In this document: piece by piece, positions 35,789 through 44,704 of the stretch
Position numbering within the stretch: position 1 is the stretch's first letter
Layout of the letters: each line of letters begins with the position of its first letter
From: Acinetobacter pecorum
GTDB taxonomy: Bacteria; Pseudomonadota; Gammaproteobacteria; Pseudomonadales; Moraxellaceae
DNA length: 64,000 nucleotides
Direction: 5' to 3'
NCBI RefSeq assembly: GCF_014837015.1
Contig: NZ_JACSPT010000001.1
Span: 280,621 to 344,620 of the forward strand
Notes under the pieces: model-generated
The model's input: only the letters and a program-made list of their open reading frames with translations
Databases searched by the model: none
Told to the model about the DNA's origin: nothing
Program-made: the position numbers and the translations under genes

Positions 35789-36409
35789 ATGATCGATTTA
35801 TATTACTGGGGCACCCCGAATGGCCACAAAATCAGTATAGCCCTGGAAGAAATGGGGCTGGAATATCAAATTATTCCAATCAATATTCTAGAAAATGACC
35901 AGTTCCAGTCCGATTTTCTGGCTATTTCTCCCAACAATAAAATCCCGGCAATCGTTGATCAGAATGGGCCGAATGGTCAGCCCATTTCAATCTTTGAGTC
36001 AGGCGCGATCTTGCAATATCTGGGTCGAAAAACAGGTTTGTTTTATCCAGTTGATGAAGTAAAGCGTGTTCAGGTGGAACAATGGCTGATGTGGCAAATG
36101 GGCGGTCTGGGACCAATGCTCGGACAAAATCATCACTTTAGCCGTTTTGCACCTGAGCGGATTGCTTATGCCACAGATCGTTATGTCAATGAAAGCAAAC
36201 GTCTGTATGGTGTGTTGAATAAACAGCTGGTCGGGCAGGAGTATGTGGCTGGCGAATACTCGATTGCCGATATGGCGATATTTCCATGGTTATTGCGATA
36301 CGACTGGCAGCAGATCAATCTGGAAGATTATCCTGAAGTTTCCAAATATATTGATCGCTTGAATGCACGTCCTGCAGTTCAGAAAGCGTTGGCGATACAG
36401 GTCAGTTAA
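35789..36409 (+). CDS. Glutathione S-transferase (YfcG/Nu-like)
   Basis: This 206-aa protein has an N-terminal thioredoxin fold (IDLYYWGTPNGHKISIALEE, with the conserved TPNGxK of the YfcG/GstB group), cis-Pro in NNKIPAIVDQNG and ESGAILQYLGRKTGLFYP for glutathione binding. The C-terminal helical domain has YSIADMAIFPWLLRYDWQQI. Such enzymes act as disulfide reductases or peroxidases with glutathione. The start is the first ATG, after AGGGAG about 8 nt upstream. A terminator closes it. Confidence 0.9.
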   Translation: MIDLYYWGTPNGHKISIALEEMGLEYQIIPINILENDQFQSDFLAISPNNKIPAIVDQNGPNGQPISIFESGAILQYLGRKTGLFYPVDEVKRVQVEQWLMWQMGGLGPMLGQNHHFSRFAPERIAYATDRYVNESKRLYGVLNKQLVGQEYVAGEYSIADMAIFPWLLRYDWQQINLEDYPEVSKYIDRLNARPAVQKALAIQVS

Positions 36410-36446
36410 GCTGTAGCCTTTATGCTAAAATAGCCTTAAGCAAATA

Positions 36447-36470
36447 AAGCCACCCTTACGGTGGTTTTTT
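36447..36470 (+). terminator. Terminator of the GST gene
   Basis: CCACC-CTTAC-GGTGG is followed by TTTTTT. It ends 13 nt before the next gene. Confidence 0.82.
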
Positions 36471-36483
36471 ATTGGATGGATAT

Positions 36484-36774
36484 ATGAACGATTTTCTTCT
36501 GAACTTTACCAAGATTATTGAAAGCAATACCCGAATTTACTGGAGTATCCTCTTTGGAATTGCCGCATGTCTAGTGCTTTATATTGCTGAAATTGTGCAT
36601 ATTGATCAGGTGATTGCAGCCTTGAATACCAAAGATCAGCAGATTCTCCGTGCAGCGATTGAACCCATTACTCAGCAGTATAAATGGGGGCGGATTATTG
36701 TCATGGTGGCAGCAGTAATTTGGTCGAGTTGGGAATACAGCAAAGCCAAGAAAAAGCTGGGTTTGAGCCGTTAA
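36484..36774 (+). CDS. Small membrane protein, 96 aa
   Basis: I do not recognise the family. The protein starts MNDFLLNFTKIIESNTRIYW at an ATG with GGATGGA upstream; a TTG four codons earlier is in frame. Two hydrophobic segments (YWSILFGIAACLVLYIAEIV and RIIVMVAAVIWSSWEYS) flank a polar middle (NTKDQQILRAAIEPITQQYK). The C-terminus is basic (SKAKKKLGLSR). The next gene begins 8 nt after the stop, so the two are cotranscribed and may work together at the inner membrane. Confidence 0.7.
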   Translation: MNDFLLNFTKIIESNTRIYWSILFGIAACLVLYIAEIVHIDQVIAALNTKDQQILRAAIEPITQQYKWGRIIVMVAAVIWSSWEYSKAKKKLGLSR

Positions 36775-36781
36775 TAGCTGT

Positions 36782-37204
36782 ATGAGTCTGTTGCTACTAT
36801 TTCTGTCGGCCTTTGGTGCAGCGACTTTATTGCCTTTACAGTCTGAAGCTGTTTTGCTGGGGCTTTTAGTGCAGAACAAGCAGCATGAAGTGCTGTTAAT
36901 TGCGGTGGCCAGTCTGGGGAATATACTGGGTTCCTGCGTGAACTGGTATCTGGGCCTCAAGATTGAACATTATAAAAATAAAAAGTGGTTTCCGGTTTCG
37001 GCAGACAAGATGCTCAAGGCGCAAACGACCTATCAGAAATATGGTTACTGGTCTTTACTGCTGAGCTGGGTGCCTATCATTGGTGATCCGATTACCCTGA
37101 TTGCGGGACTATTAAAAGAAAACTTCGCCCGTTTTCTGCTGATGGTCAGCATCGCTAAAATTGGACGTTATCTGTTTGTCTATGCGGCCTTTGCCTTGTT
37201 CTAA
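36782..37204 (+). CDS. YqaA-like DedA-superfamily membrane protein
   Basis: This 140-aa protein has four to five hydrophobic segments and the SNARE-associated/DedA features of YqaA: EAVLLGLLVQNKQHEVLLIA, SLGNILGSCVNWYLG (the G-x-x-x-N/G region), a conserved YQKYGYWSLLLSWVPIIGDP and ITLIAGLLKENFARFLL. DedA relatives move lipid carriers or maintain envelope homeostasis; YqaA itself has no settled role. It overlaps no gene and follows a small membrane protein by 8 nt. Confidence 0.85.
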   Translation: MSLLLLFLSAFGAATLLPLQSEAVLLGLLVQNKQHEVLLIAVASLGNILGSCVNWYLGLKIEHYKNKKWFPVSADKMLKAQTTYQKYGYWSLLLSWVPIIGDPITLIAGLLKENFARFLLMVSIAKIGRYLFVYAAFALF

Positions 37205-37329
37205 GCCTGAAGCTATTTTCTTGATTCAGTCTTGGATATTATTTCAGAGCGAAATCATTCTTTAAATTCGCTTATTGGGTGAAGATGCTTTTGTTTTAAA
37301 CAAAGATGCTTTAGAATACTCGCTCCCTT

Positions 37330-37372
37330 ACCTGCAGGTCGTTTTGTAATGGTGCAAACGAGCCGAACAGGT
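37330..37372 (+). promoter_or_regulatory. Hairpin in the rpmI-rplT leader
   Basis: An outer ACCTG/CAGGT pairing encloses an inner TCGTTT/AAACGA pairing, 18 nt before the rpmI start. L20 represses its own operon through mRNA structures in other bacteria. This is a candidate site by position and shape only. Confidence 0.4.
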
Positions 37373-37389
37373 GTTCAAAAGAGGTTGTT

Positions 37390-37584
37390 ATGCCTAAGAT
37401 GAAAACTCGCCGTGGTGCAGCTAAACGCTTTAAAGCGACTGCTAACGGTTTTAAGCGTAAACAAGCGTTCAAACGCCACATTTTGACCAAAAAATCTGCT
37501 AAGCGTATTCGTCAATTGCGCGGCTGTGTAATGGTTCACGTAAGTGACGTTGCTTCAGTTCGTCGTATGTGCCCGTACATCTAA
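37390..37584 (+). CDS. rpmI: Ribosomal protein bL35
   Basis: This 64-aa basic large-subunit protein starts [20 protein letters not shown] and has the characteristic [17 protein letters not shown]. The AGAGG ribosome binding site lies a few nt before the ATG. It is cotranscribed with rplT, 11 nt downstream. It is here separated from infC by more than 3.8 kb, whereas in most gammaproteobacteria infC-rpmI-rplT are adjacent. Confidence 0.98.
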   Translation: MPKMKTRRGAAKRFKATANGFKRKQAFKRHILTKKSAKRIRQLRGCVMVHVSDVASVRRMCPYI

Positions 37585-37595
37585 GGAGATTATAA

Positions 37596-37955
37596 ATGGC
37601 TCGTGTAAAACGTGGTGTACAGGCTCATCGCCGTCACAAAAAAATTCTTGCTCGCGCTAAAGGTTACTATGGTGCTCGTTCACGCGTTTACCGCGTAGCG
37701 TTCCAGGCGGTAATCAAAGCTGGTCAATATGCTTACCGTGACCGTCGTCAGAAGAAACGTCAATTCCGCGCTTTGTGGATTGCACGTATCAACGCTGGTG
37801 CTCGTCAAAATGGTTTGTCGTACAGCCGTATGATCGCTGGCTTGAAAAAAGCTCAAGTGATTATCGACCGTCGCGTACTTGCTGACATCGCTATGCATGA
37901 CGCAGTTGCGTTTGCTGCTTTAGCTTCTAAAGCTAAAGATGCATTGGCTGCATAA
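37596..37955 (+). CDS. rplT: Ribosomal protein bL20
   Basis: This 119-aa protein binds 23S rRNA early in 50S assembly and represses its own operon in E. coli and Bacillus. It starts [20 protein letters not shown] and has the conserved [20 protein letters not shown] and [26 protein letters not shown] lies 8 nt before the ATG. It forms a unit with rpmI that ends at the next terminator. Confidence 0.98.
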   Translation: MARVKRGVQAHRRHKKILARAKGYYGARSRVYRVAFQAVIKAGQYAYRDRRQKKRQFRALWIARINAGARQNGLSYSRMIAGLKKAQVIIDRRVLADIAMHDAVAFAALASKAKDALAA

Positions 37956-37969
37956 GTCTTTATGACTTG

Positions 37970-37998
37970 AAAAAGACCGCTTTTAGCGGTCTTTTTTT
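37970..37998 (+). terminator. Terminator of rpmI-rplT
   Basis: AAAAAGACCGC-TTTT-AGCGGTCTTTTTTT is a compact hairpin just after the rplT stop. Confidence 0.93.
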
Positions 37999-38108
37999 AT
38001 GCTTAAATAAAAGTAGTCATTTTAAATATTATTTAAAAATCAGTATTGTAAATCCTATATTTTTTAGTCATTGTTAAATTGCATAATCAAAAATAAGGCT
38101 TAAAAATA

Positions 38109-38591
38109 ATGATTCGACTTGCCACTCAACAGGATGTCCTGCCGATTGCTCAAGTGCACGTACAAAGCTGGCGTGAAAGCTATAAAAACATCATCAAACA
38201 AGAAATTTTAGATGCATTATGTGTAGAGCAAAGAGCCGCCTTGTGGCGTTCTGTTCTTGAAGGGGCGAATCGACGGGTATTTGTCTATGAAGAAAATGCT
38301 CAGGTGCTGGGCTTTGCTGCTTTCAATTTTCCGGTAGATGCACCCATCAGTGAATTGAGAGCACTTTATTTGCTTCAAAATATTAAAGATCGCGGCATTG
38401 GACGTGATTTGGTTCAATTGGGTCTGGGCTTAAGTCGAGAAAAATCCTATCAGCATATGCAATGTAGCGTATTGAACCTGAATTCCAGTCGTTATTTTTA
38501 TGAAAAGACCGGCGCCTATTTTGTCAGTGAAGGAGATGCCAGTGATCTGGGTGAGAATCTTAAAGATTTATATTATCAGTGGGACATTTAA
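38109..38591 (+). CDS. GNAT-family N-acetyltransferase
   Basis: This 160-aa acetyltransferase begins MIRLATQQDVLPIAQVHVQS and then WRESYKNIIKQEIL. The beta4-beta5 core is ELRALYLLQNIKDRGIGRDL (the R/Q-x-x-G-x-G/A acetyl-CoA loop), followed by LNLNSSRYFYEKTGAYFVSE. It is a small single-domain GNAT with an unknown amine substrate. AATAAGGCTT, about 10 nt upstream, may serve as ribosome binding site. It stands alone between rplT and a convergent gene. Confidence 0.8.
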   Translation: MIRLATQQDVLPIAQVHVQSWRESYKNIIKQEILDALCVEQRAALWRSVLEGANRRVFVYEENAQVLGFAAFNFPVDAPISELRALYLLQNIKDRGIGRDLVQLGLGLSREKSYQHMQCSVLNLNSSRYFYEKTGAYFVSEGDASDLGENLKDLYYQWDI

Positions 38592-38658
38592 TTTTTGAAG
38601 ACTCTGGGCAAGCTGGCTCAACGTAGAAAAATCTAAACCCTGGAAAAAGACGATGGGA

Positions 38659-38693
38659 AATAAATCAGCCCTTGCACTGTAGGGCTGATTTAT
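38659..38693. terminator. 13-bp perfect stem-loop after the GNAT gene
   Basis: ATAAATCAGCCCT and AGGGCTGATTTAT are perfect complements around an 8-nt loop. The T-run is broken, so termination is likely but not certain. Confidence 0.6.
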
Positions 38694-38718
38694 CCTTTTA
38701 TCTCAATATCTCCACCAG

Positions 38719-38939
38719 TCAATCAAAAGGGCATTTCCGGGCGATCAGCATAAATAACAGCTTTGGTCTCATTCCGACAATGCTGCAATTTTCAGACAGC
38801 TGCTTGACCTTAATTCCATCATAGGTTGGATAATCAAAACCTATCACAAAATCTTCAGCATTATTTCAAGCTGATGTCTGCTCCTGAGTATCAACGTCTC
38901 TATTGAATTCTGCCCGGGATGTAAGCTTTTCTGGCAAAA
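38719..38939 (-). pseudogene. Possible decayed coding remnant
   Basis: One minus-strand frame reads as protein-like sequence on both sides of a single TGA at 38866-38868: NILPEKLTSRAEFNRDVDTQ before it and DFVIGFDYPTYDGIKVKQLS then ENCSIVGMRPKLLFMLIARK after it, ending at a TGA at 38719. There is no ATG at a sensible place. It starts one base out of frame with the stop of the upstream gene 38942-39967. It may be the end of a gene that has decayed. The alternative is chance, because the region is short. Confidence 0.3.
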
Positions 38940-38941
38940 TG

Positions 38942-39967
38942 TTAAAGGCCGAAATAGTAGCCAATCAGACAGATAATCACGGTAATCACAATTAAGGTCA
39001 GCACATTTGCAGACGAACTGGATTTTCCTGGGTCCTGAGGTTTTTCTGCTTTAGAAATTTTTGGTGAGCGGTCTTCGGTACTCATACCCACAAATGGATC
39101 AGGCGCAACTTTAGGTGTTAGCTGTGCCGTTTTATAGTGGTTGGCGACTTTGCTGATGAATTTAGCACTTAAATCATCAATTTTTTGCGAAAAATGTCGC
39201 AGGTTAAGTTGCTGCTCCGGGCTGAGTACTTCGCCATCTGCACGATAGGGATGCTGGATTTTCGTTTGAATAAAGTCATTTAAGGCATCTAGGCGGTACA
39301 AAGTCTGGTGAGCATAATCCGCTGAATAGTCAGTGGGAATTAAGGCCAAATGACTTTCGTTATCGGCCTGAATGGCAGGCATGGTGCCGTAATAGGGCAA
39401 ATTGGTATACGCTGGTTCGGTAAAATCTTGGGCAAGGCTACTTTCAAACAGTTCATGATCGGTATAAGCCTGGATATCATCCCAGTTTGGGGCTTCCAGA
39501 TCGACATCAATGCGCTTGGCCAGTTTAGGATTTAACTCATAACACCAGAAAGTTTCATGGCGTAAAGGGGACTGCTGTGATTTAGGAGCTTCGTAATCAT
39601 TGTCTGCGCTGTACCATTCAGGCAGTTCCTTGCCGATGATCCAGGCTGTTTTGGTTTTGGCACCATGACTGACAATAAAATGCGCCAGTGGTAATAGCTC
39701 GACATTGGCATTCGGATTTTTTTCATCAATCAGTAAATCAGAGCGATGCAAGCTCAGTCGGCGTACGCCTTGTTTTTTCAGGCCTTCCAGCCAGATCTGA
39801 AAATGCTGAGCCAGCAGGTGTTGTGACATCAGATCCCGAAAGGCAAACTGATGCTGATTAAAAATGGCATGTTGAATCCAACGATTGAAACTCAGGCCCT
39901 GAGACAAATATTCATTGCCATAAGTGACCAGGGTCAGTTGCTGTTTCCAAATTTGATCGAGTGCCAT
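38942..39967 (-). CDS. C-tail-anchored hypothetical protein
   Basis: I do not recognise this 341-aa protein. The first 300 residues are soluble, mostly helical and rich in aromatic and His residues (MALDQIWKQQLTLVTYGNEY; FRDLMSQHLLAQHFQIWLEG). A flexible linker (KISKAEKPQDPGKSSSS) leads to a single hydrophobic segment that ends the protein (LTLIVITVIICLIGYYFGL). It has no signal peptide, so it is a tail-anchored inner-membrane protein with its main domain in the cytosol. The start follows no strong ribosome binding site, but the ATG is the first. It lies divergently 160 nt from pheS. Confidence 0.72.
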   Translation of the reverse strand: MALDQIWKQQLTLVTYGNEYLSQGLSFNRWIQHAIFNQHQFAFRDLMSQHLLAQHFQIWLEGLKKQGVRRLSLHRSDLLIDEKNPNANVELLPLAHFIVSHGAKTKTAWIIGKELPEWYSADNDYEAPKSQQSPLRHETFWCYELNPKLAKRIDVDLEAPNWDDIQAYTDHELFESSLAQDFTEPAYTNLPYYGTMPAIQADNESHLALIPTDYSADYAHQTLYRLDALNDFIQTKIQHPYRADGEVLSPEQQLNLRHFSQKIDDLSAKFISKVANHYKTAQLTPKVAPDPFVGMSTEDRSPKISKAEKPQDPGKSSSSANVLTLIVITVIICLIGYYFGL

Positions 39968-40105
39968 AGTGATTTGATCTGATTGATATTGTGTTTATCT
40001 TATACTTTTTATATTTAATCATGCCAATCTAATTTTCCTTAAAACGCATCTTCATCAAAGTGTCTAAAAACTGTTAGAATGTGGGGTTTTTAAAATATTT
40101 TTTAA

Positions 40106-41107
<1,002 letters not shown>

Positions 41108-41119
41108 AAACAAATTTAT

Positions 41120-41152
41120 ACCTCTCCCTAACCTCTCCTAAAAGGAGACGGG
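41120..41152. repeat. CCTCTCC/GGAGAGG palindromic repeat, copy 4a
   Basis: CCTCTCCCTAACCTCTCC-TAAAA-GGAGA lies between pheS and pheT in the reverse orientation to copies 2 and 3. Confidence 0.75.
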
Positions 41153-41170
41153 TGTCTAGATATGACATAG

Positions 41171-41212
41171 GGCTCTCCCTCTTTGGAAGAAAGTGGGAGT
41201 TAGAGGGGATTC
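41171..41212. repeat. CCTCTCC/GGAGAGG palindromic repeat, copy 4b
   Basis: CTCTCCCTCTTT ... AAAGTGGGAG with the tail TTAGAGGGG lies next to and facing copy 4a, ending 30 nt before the pheT start. Confidence 0.65.
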
Positions 41213-41241
41213 TAGAGATTTGAATTACAGGTTTTATATCA

Positions 41242-43623
41242 ATGAAAATTAGCGAAAATTGGCTACGCACATGGGTCAACCCAGCCATCGATAGCGAAAA
41301 ACTTTCTGATCAATTGACCATGTTGGGTCTGGAAGTGGATGAGCTTGCACCTGCAGCAAAAGCATTTACTGGTGTAGTGGTTGGTGAAGTCCTGACAGTA
41401 GAACAGCATCCAGATGCTGACCGTTTACGTGTGACTACTGTCAATATCGGTTCAGGTGAGCCACTGCAAATTGTATGTGGTGCGCCAAACGTACGTGCCG
41501 GCATGAAAGCGCCAGTTGCGACCATTGGTGCAGTACTTCCAGGCGATTTCAAAATCAAGAAAGGCAAGCTACGTGGTATCGAGTCACAAGGTATGCTGTG
41601 CGGCGCTTCAGAAATCGATCTGGAAGATAAAATCGATGGTCTTTTAGAGCTGCCTGCAGATGCACCGGTTGGCGTCAATATCCGTGAATATCTGGATCTT
41701 GATGACAACGTGATTGACATCAGCATTACGCCGAACCGTGGGGACTGCTTCAGTATTCGCGGGATCGCACGTGAAATTGGGGTGATCAACCAATTGCCAG
41801 TGACTGCCCCTGAAATTAAAGAAGTAGCTGCGACTATTAGCGACGAAAAGAAAGTCGTTGTGTCGACTGAAGGCTGCCCACGCTACTTGGGTCGTGTGAT
41901 CAAGAACGTAAATACCAAAGCGCCAACCCCTGAATGGATGGAGCGTGCATTGGCGCGTTCAGGTATCCGTCAGCACAGCATTCTGGTCGATATTACCAAC
42001 TATGTGCTGATGGAGCTGGGTCAACCGCTACACGCATTTGATGGCGGTAAAGTGAAAGGTGCGGTACATGTACGTCAAGCGACGGAAGCTGAAAAGTTAG
42101 TTTTGCTCAATGAACAAGAAGTTGAACTTAACGAAAAAGTGATGGTGATTGCAGATGATGAAAAAGCATTGGCCATTGCCGGTATTATGGGCGGCTTGTC
42201 TTCAGCAGTCAGCGATGCAACCACTGAAATTTTCCTAGAATCTGCATTCTTCGCGCCACTGCATATTGCCGGTCGTGCACGTAGCTTTGGCTTGCATACC
42301 GATGCTTCTCAGCGTTATGAACGTGGTGTCGATTTTGAATTGCCATTGATCGCTATGCACCGCGCATCACAATTGATTGCGGAACTTGCCGGCGGTGAGT
42401 TCGGGCCAATTACGGTTGCAGAAAATGCAGCCCTATTGCCAACACGCGATGCAATTGAGTTGAATCAAGCCCAAGTGGATCAACTGCTAGGTTATAGTGT
42501 TGACTCAGCGTTCATTACTGATGCTTTAACCCGTTTAGGGTGTGAAGTCACAGTAAAAGCAGAAGGTGAGTGGTCTGTAGTGCCGCCATCACATCGTTAT
42601 GATATGGTGATTTACCAAGACTTGATTGAAGAAGTGGCTCGTATTCATGGTTATGACAATATTCAAATCAGTTTGCCTGTGATTGATGTGAAGCTGGCCA
42701 AATATCAAGATCAATTCGAATTGGGCCAACTTCGTCAAACCGCGGTAACTTTGGGTTACCAAGAGGCAATCAGTTTTAGTTTTGCAGACCTAAAACTTGA
42801 AAAGCAACTTAATTCTCATGTGAAACCTTTAGCATTAGCGAATCCAATTTCAAGTGATTTAGCGGTAATGCGTTCAACCTTGCTCTCTAGCCTGATTCCT
42901 TGTGTTCAATACAATATCAATCGTCAGCAAAGTCGGGTACGTTTCTTCGAGCTAGGTCTGCGTTTTGACTATCAAGAAGCGAACAGTATTCATGATTTAA
43001 AACAGATTCCAACCTTTGCCCTGATTGCAACGGGTGCACGTACCCCTGAGTCTTGGCATGGCAAGGCACAGCCAATGGACTTCTTTGACTTTAAGGGCGA
43101 TATAGAGGAAATTCTGGCTGCTGGTCGTGTCAAAGTGGAATATATACGTTCAGAGCGTAGCTGGTTGCATCCAGGACAATCCGCAGAGATTCTCGTGAAT
43201 GGTCAATCAATTGGTTACTTGGGTCGTTTACATCCCTCACTTGAAGACGAGCTTGATCTGGCAACCACATGGGTAGCAGAATTGGATCAAGCGGCTGTTT
43301 TGCAAACTTATGTATCTAATTTTACAGAATTATCACGTTTTCCATCGGTTCGACGTGATATTGCTCTTTTAATTAATGATAAGATTAATGTTAGCGAAAT
43401 TCAGGGACTTATCGAAAAAACAGGCGGAGAGCTTTTAGACTCAACTTGGTTGTTCGATGTGTACACTGGACAAGGAGTAGAAGAAGGGAAACGCTCACTG
43501 GCATTTGCACTTCTCTGGCAGCATCCAAGCCGTACACTGGAAGATGCTGAAATTAAATCAGGTATGGATAATATCCTTCAAGTGTTAGAAAACACTTACC
43601 AAGCGACATTGAGGGCTTCATGA
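41242..43623 (+). CDS. pheT: Phenylalanyl-tRNA synthetase beta subunit
   Basis: This 793-aa subunit has the usual domain order: N-terminal [26 protein letters not shown] fold ([20 protein letters not shown]), B3/4 editing domain ([40 protein letters not shown]), the inactive core, and the C-terminal FDX-ACB anticodon-binding domain ([37 protein letters not shown]). It edits mischarged Tyr-tRNA and helps bind tRNA-Phe. ihfA overlaps its stop by 4 bases (ATGA), giving translational coupling. Confidence 0.97.
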   Translation: MKISENWLRTWVNPAIDSEKLSDQLTMLGLEVDELAPAAKAFTGVVVGEVLTVEQHPDADRLRVTTVNIGSGEPLQIVCGAPNVRAGMKAPVATIGAVLPGDFKIKKGKLRGIESQGMLCGASEIDLEDKIDGLLELPADAPVGVNIREYLDLDDNVIDISITPNRGDCFSIRGIAREIGVINQLPVTAPEIKEVAATISDEKKVVVSTEGCPRYLGRVIKNVNTKAPTPEWMERALARSGIRQHSILVDITNYVLMELGQPLHAFDGGKVKGAVHVRQATEAEKLVLLNEQEVELNEKVMVIADDEKALAIAGIMGGLSSAVSDATTEIFLESAFFAPLHIAGRARSFGLHTDASQRYERGVDFELPLIAMHRASQLIAELAGGEFGPITVAENAALLPTRDAIELNQAQVDQLLGYSVDSAFITDALTRLGCEVTVKAEGEWSVVPPSHRYDMVIYQDLIEEVARIHGYDNIQISLPVIDVKLAKYQDQFELGQLRQTAVTLGYQEAISFSFADLKLEKQLNSHVKPLALANPISSDLAVMRSTLLSSLIPCVQYNINRQQSRVRFFELGLRFDYQEANSIHDLKQIPTFALIATGARTPESWHGKAQPMDFFDFKGDIEEILAAGRVKVEYIRSERSWLHPGQSAEILVNGQSIGYLGRLHPSLEDELDLATTWVAELDQAAVLQTYVSNFTELSRFPSVRRDIALLINDKINVSEIQGLIEKTGGELLDSTWLFDVYTGQGVEEGKRSLAFALLWQHPSRTLEDAEIKSGMDNILQVLENTYQATLRAS

Positions 43624-43916
43624 CAGCACTAACTAAAGCAGAAATGGCTGATCATTTAAGTGAGCTCACGAGTTTAAACCGTCGTGAAGCAAAACAAATG
43701 GTTGAGTTGTTCTTCGATGAGATTAGCCAGGCGCTAATCTCAGGCGAGCAAGTAAAACTTTCGGGTTTTGGTAATTTTGAGTTGCGTGACAAGCGTCAAC
43801 GTCCAGGCCGTAACCCGAAAACGGGTGAAGAGATTCCGATTTCTGCACGCCGTGTAGTGACCTTCCGTGCGGGACAGAAGTTTCGTCAACGTGTGGGAAA
43901 TGAGCAGATCAACTGA
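43620..43916 (+). CDS. ihfA: Integration host factor alpha subunit
   Basis: This 98-aa DNA-bending protein is one half of IHF. It shows the family's [20 protein letters not shown] start, [20 protein letters not shown], and the beta-arm with [20 protein letters not shown], including the intercalating Pro in NPKTG. The start ATG overlaps the pheT stop (ATGA). The pheST-ihfA order is the classic gammaproteobacterial one. A terminator formed by the last codons and following bases ends the operon. Confidence 0.97.
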   Translation: MTALTKAEMADHLSELTSLNRREAKQMVELFFDEISQALISGEQVKLSGFGNFELRDKRQRPGRNPKTGEEIPISARRVVTFRAGQKFRQRVGNEQIN

Positions 43917-43928
43917 TCTGCTTTTTTT
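43903..43928 (+). terminator. Terminator overlapping the end of ihfA
   Basis: AGCAGATC-AACT-GATCTGCT is followed by TTTTTT. The left arm lies in the last ihfA codons. Confidence 0.85.
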
Positions 43929-43963
43929 AAATTCTGCTATTTTTTAAATTTCAGTATTTAAAA

Positions 43964-43997
43964 TAAAAAAAGAGAGCCCAAGGCTCTCTTTTTTTAT
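43964..43997. terminator. Bidirectional terminator between ihfA and the lipoprotein
   Basis: AAAAAAAGAGAGCC-CAA-GGCTCTCTTTTTTT is a strong symmetric hairpin that mainly serves the minus-strand lipoprotein. Confidence 0.92.
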
Positions 43998-44015
43998 ACT
44001 GAATAATCTAAAAGA

Positions 44016-44303
44016 TTATTGAGCAGCAGCTTCAGAAGCAGCAGTAGCGTCAGCAGCAGCGTCAACAGCAACAGCAGCAGCAGCGTCAGCTTCAGCAACA
44101 GCAGCAGTTTCAGAAGCAGCAACTTCAGAAGTAGATTCTACAGCAGCAGCGTCAGCAGCAGCTTCAGCTTCAGATGCAGCTTCTACAGCTTCAGATGCAG
44201 CTTGGTTAGCGTCAGCAGCAGCGTCGTCAGCTTTTTTAGCACAACCAACGAAAGCTAAAGTAGTAGCAACTGCAGCAGCAATAGCGATTTTTTTGAATAA
44301 CAT
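44016..44303 (-). CDS. Ala/Ser/Glu-rich small lipoprotein
   Basis: This 95-aa protein has a signal peptide (MLFKKIAIAAAVATTLAFVG) and a lipobox ending in Cys21 (FVGC). The mature part is almost wholly Ala, Ser, Glu, Asp, Thr and Val in short repeats such as AASEAVEAASEAEAAADAAA, with little aromatic or basic content. It is probably an extended or helical acidic lipoprotein, perhaps a spacer at the inner face of the outer membrane (inference). Codons are dominated by GCT/GCA, giving a long CAGCAG/CTG-like low-complexity DNA tract. Ribosome binding site AGAGAG lies before the ATG. No family is recognised. Confidence 0.75.
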   Translation of the reverse strand: MLFKKIAIAAAVATTLAFVGCAKKADDAAADANQAASEAVEAASEAEAAADAAAVESTSEVAASETAAVAEADAAAAVAVDAAADATAASEAAAQ

Positions 44304-44667
44304 GGCATCACTCTCTAAAAATTGAGATTAAAAAAAACCTAAGTTAGTCTGTTAAGTGCTTTTATTATTCCTAATTATGTTAGGTACTAACAATGCAGGA
44401 GCAGTCTAACTGGTCTGCAAATATGCTATCACTGCGCCTTTTTAAATGCTACTAGCAAGGCTTAAAAAAGTACTGAAATATGCTAAAAAGTAAGAAGTTT
44501 TTAACAGAAAATAACAATGGAATGAAACATTTAGATTGGAGAAAGGCTTGGTAAGTTTTTAAAAGTTATACAATTTTTAATCTGATTATTTTATTAATCA
44601 AAAACTTAAAAATAAGTTTACATAAATAGAGCTCGATTGTTTCATTGTGTAATTCATGTCAACTTAA
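44304..44667. other. Intergenic AT-rich region upstream of the lipoprotein
   Basis: About 360 bp with no ORF of note. It must hold the lipoprotein promoter. I see no clear repeat, RNA or operator. Confidence 0.3.
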
Positions 44668-44693
44668 AAAAGGCCACCGCTTAGGTGACCTTT
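44668..44693 (-). terminator. Terminator of rho
   Basis: AAAGG-C-CACC and GGTG-A-CCTTT form a stem with one mismatch. T residues follow on the minus strand, 12 nt after the rho stop. Confidence 0.75.
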
Positions 44694-44704
44694 CATTTGA
44701 AATT

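Noticed and set aside
44019..44258. Plus-strand Ser-rich frame opposite the Ala/Ser lipoprotein; also a possible CRISPR-like repeat
   Set aside because: The low complexity reflects GCT/GCA codons of the true gene. There are no uniform repeats with unique spacers.
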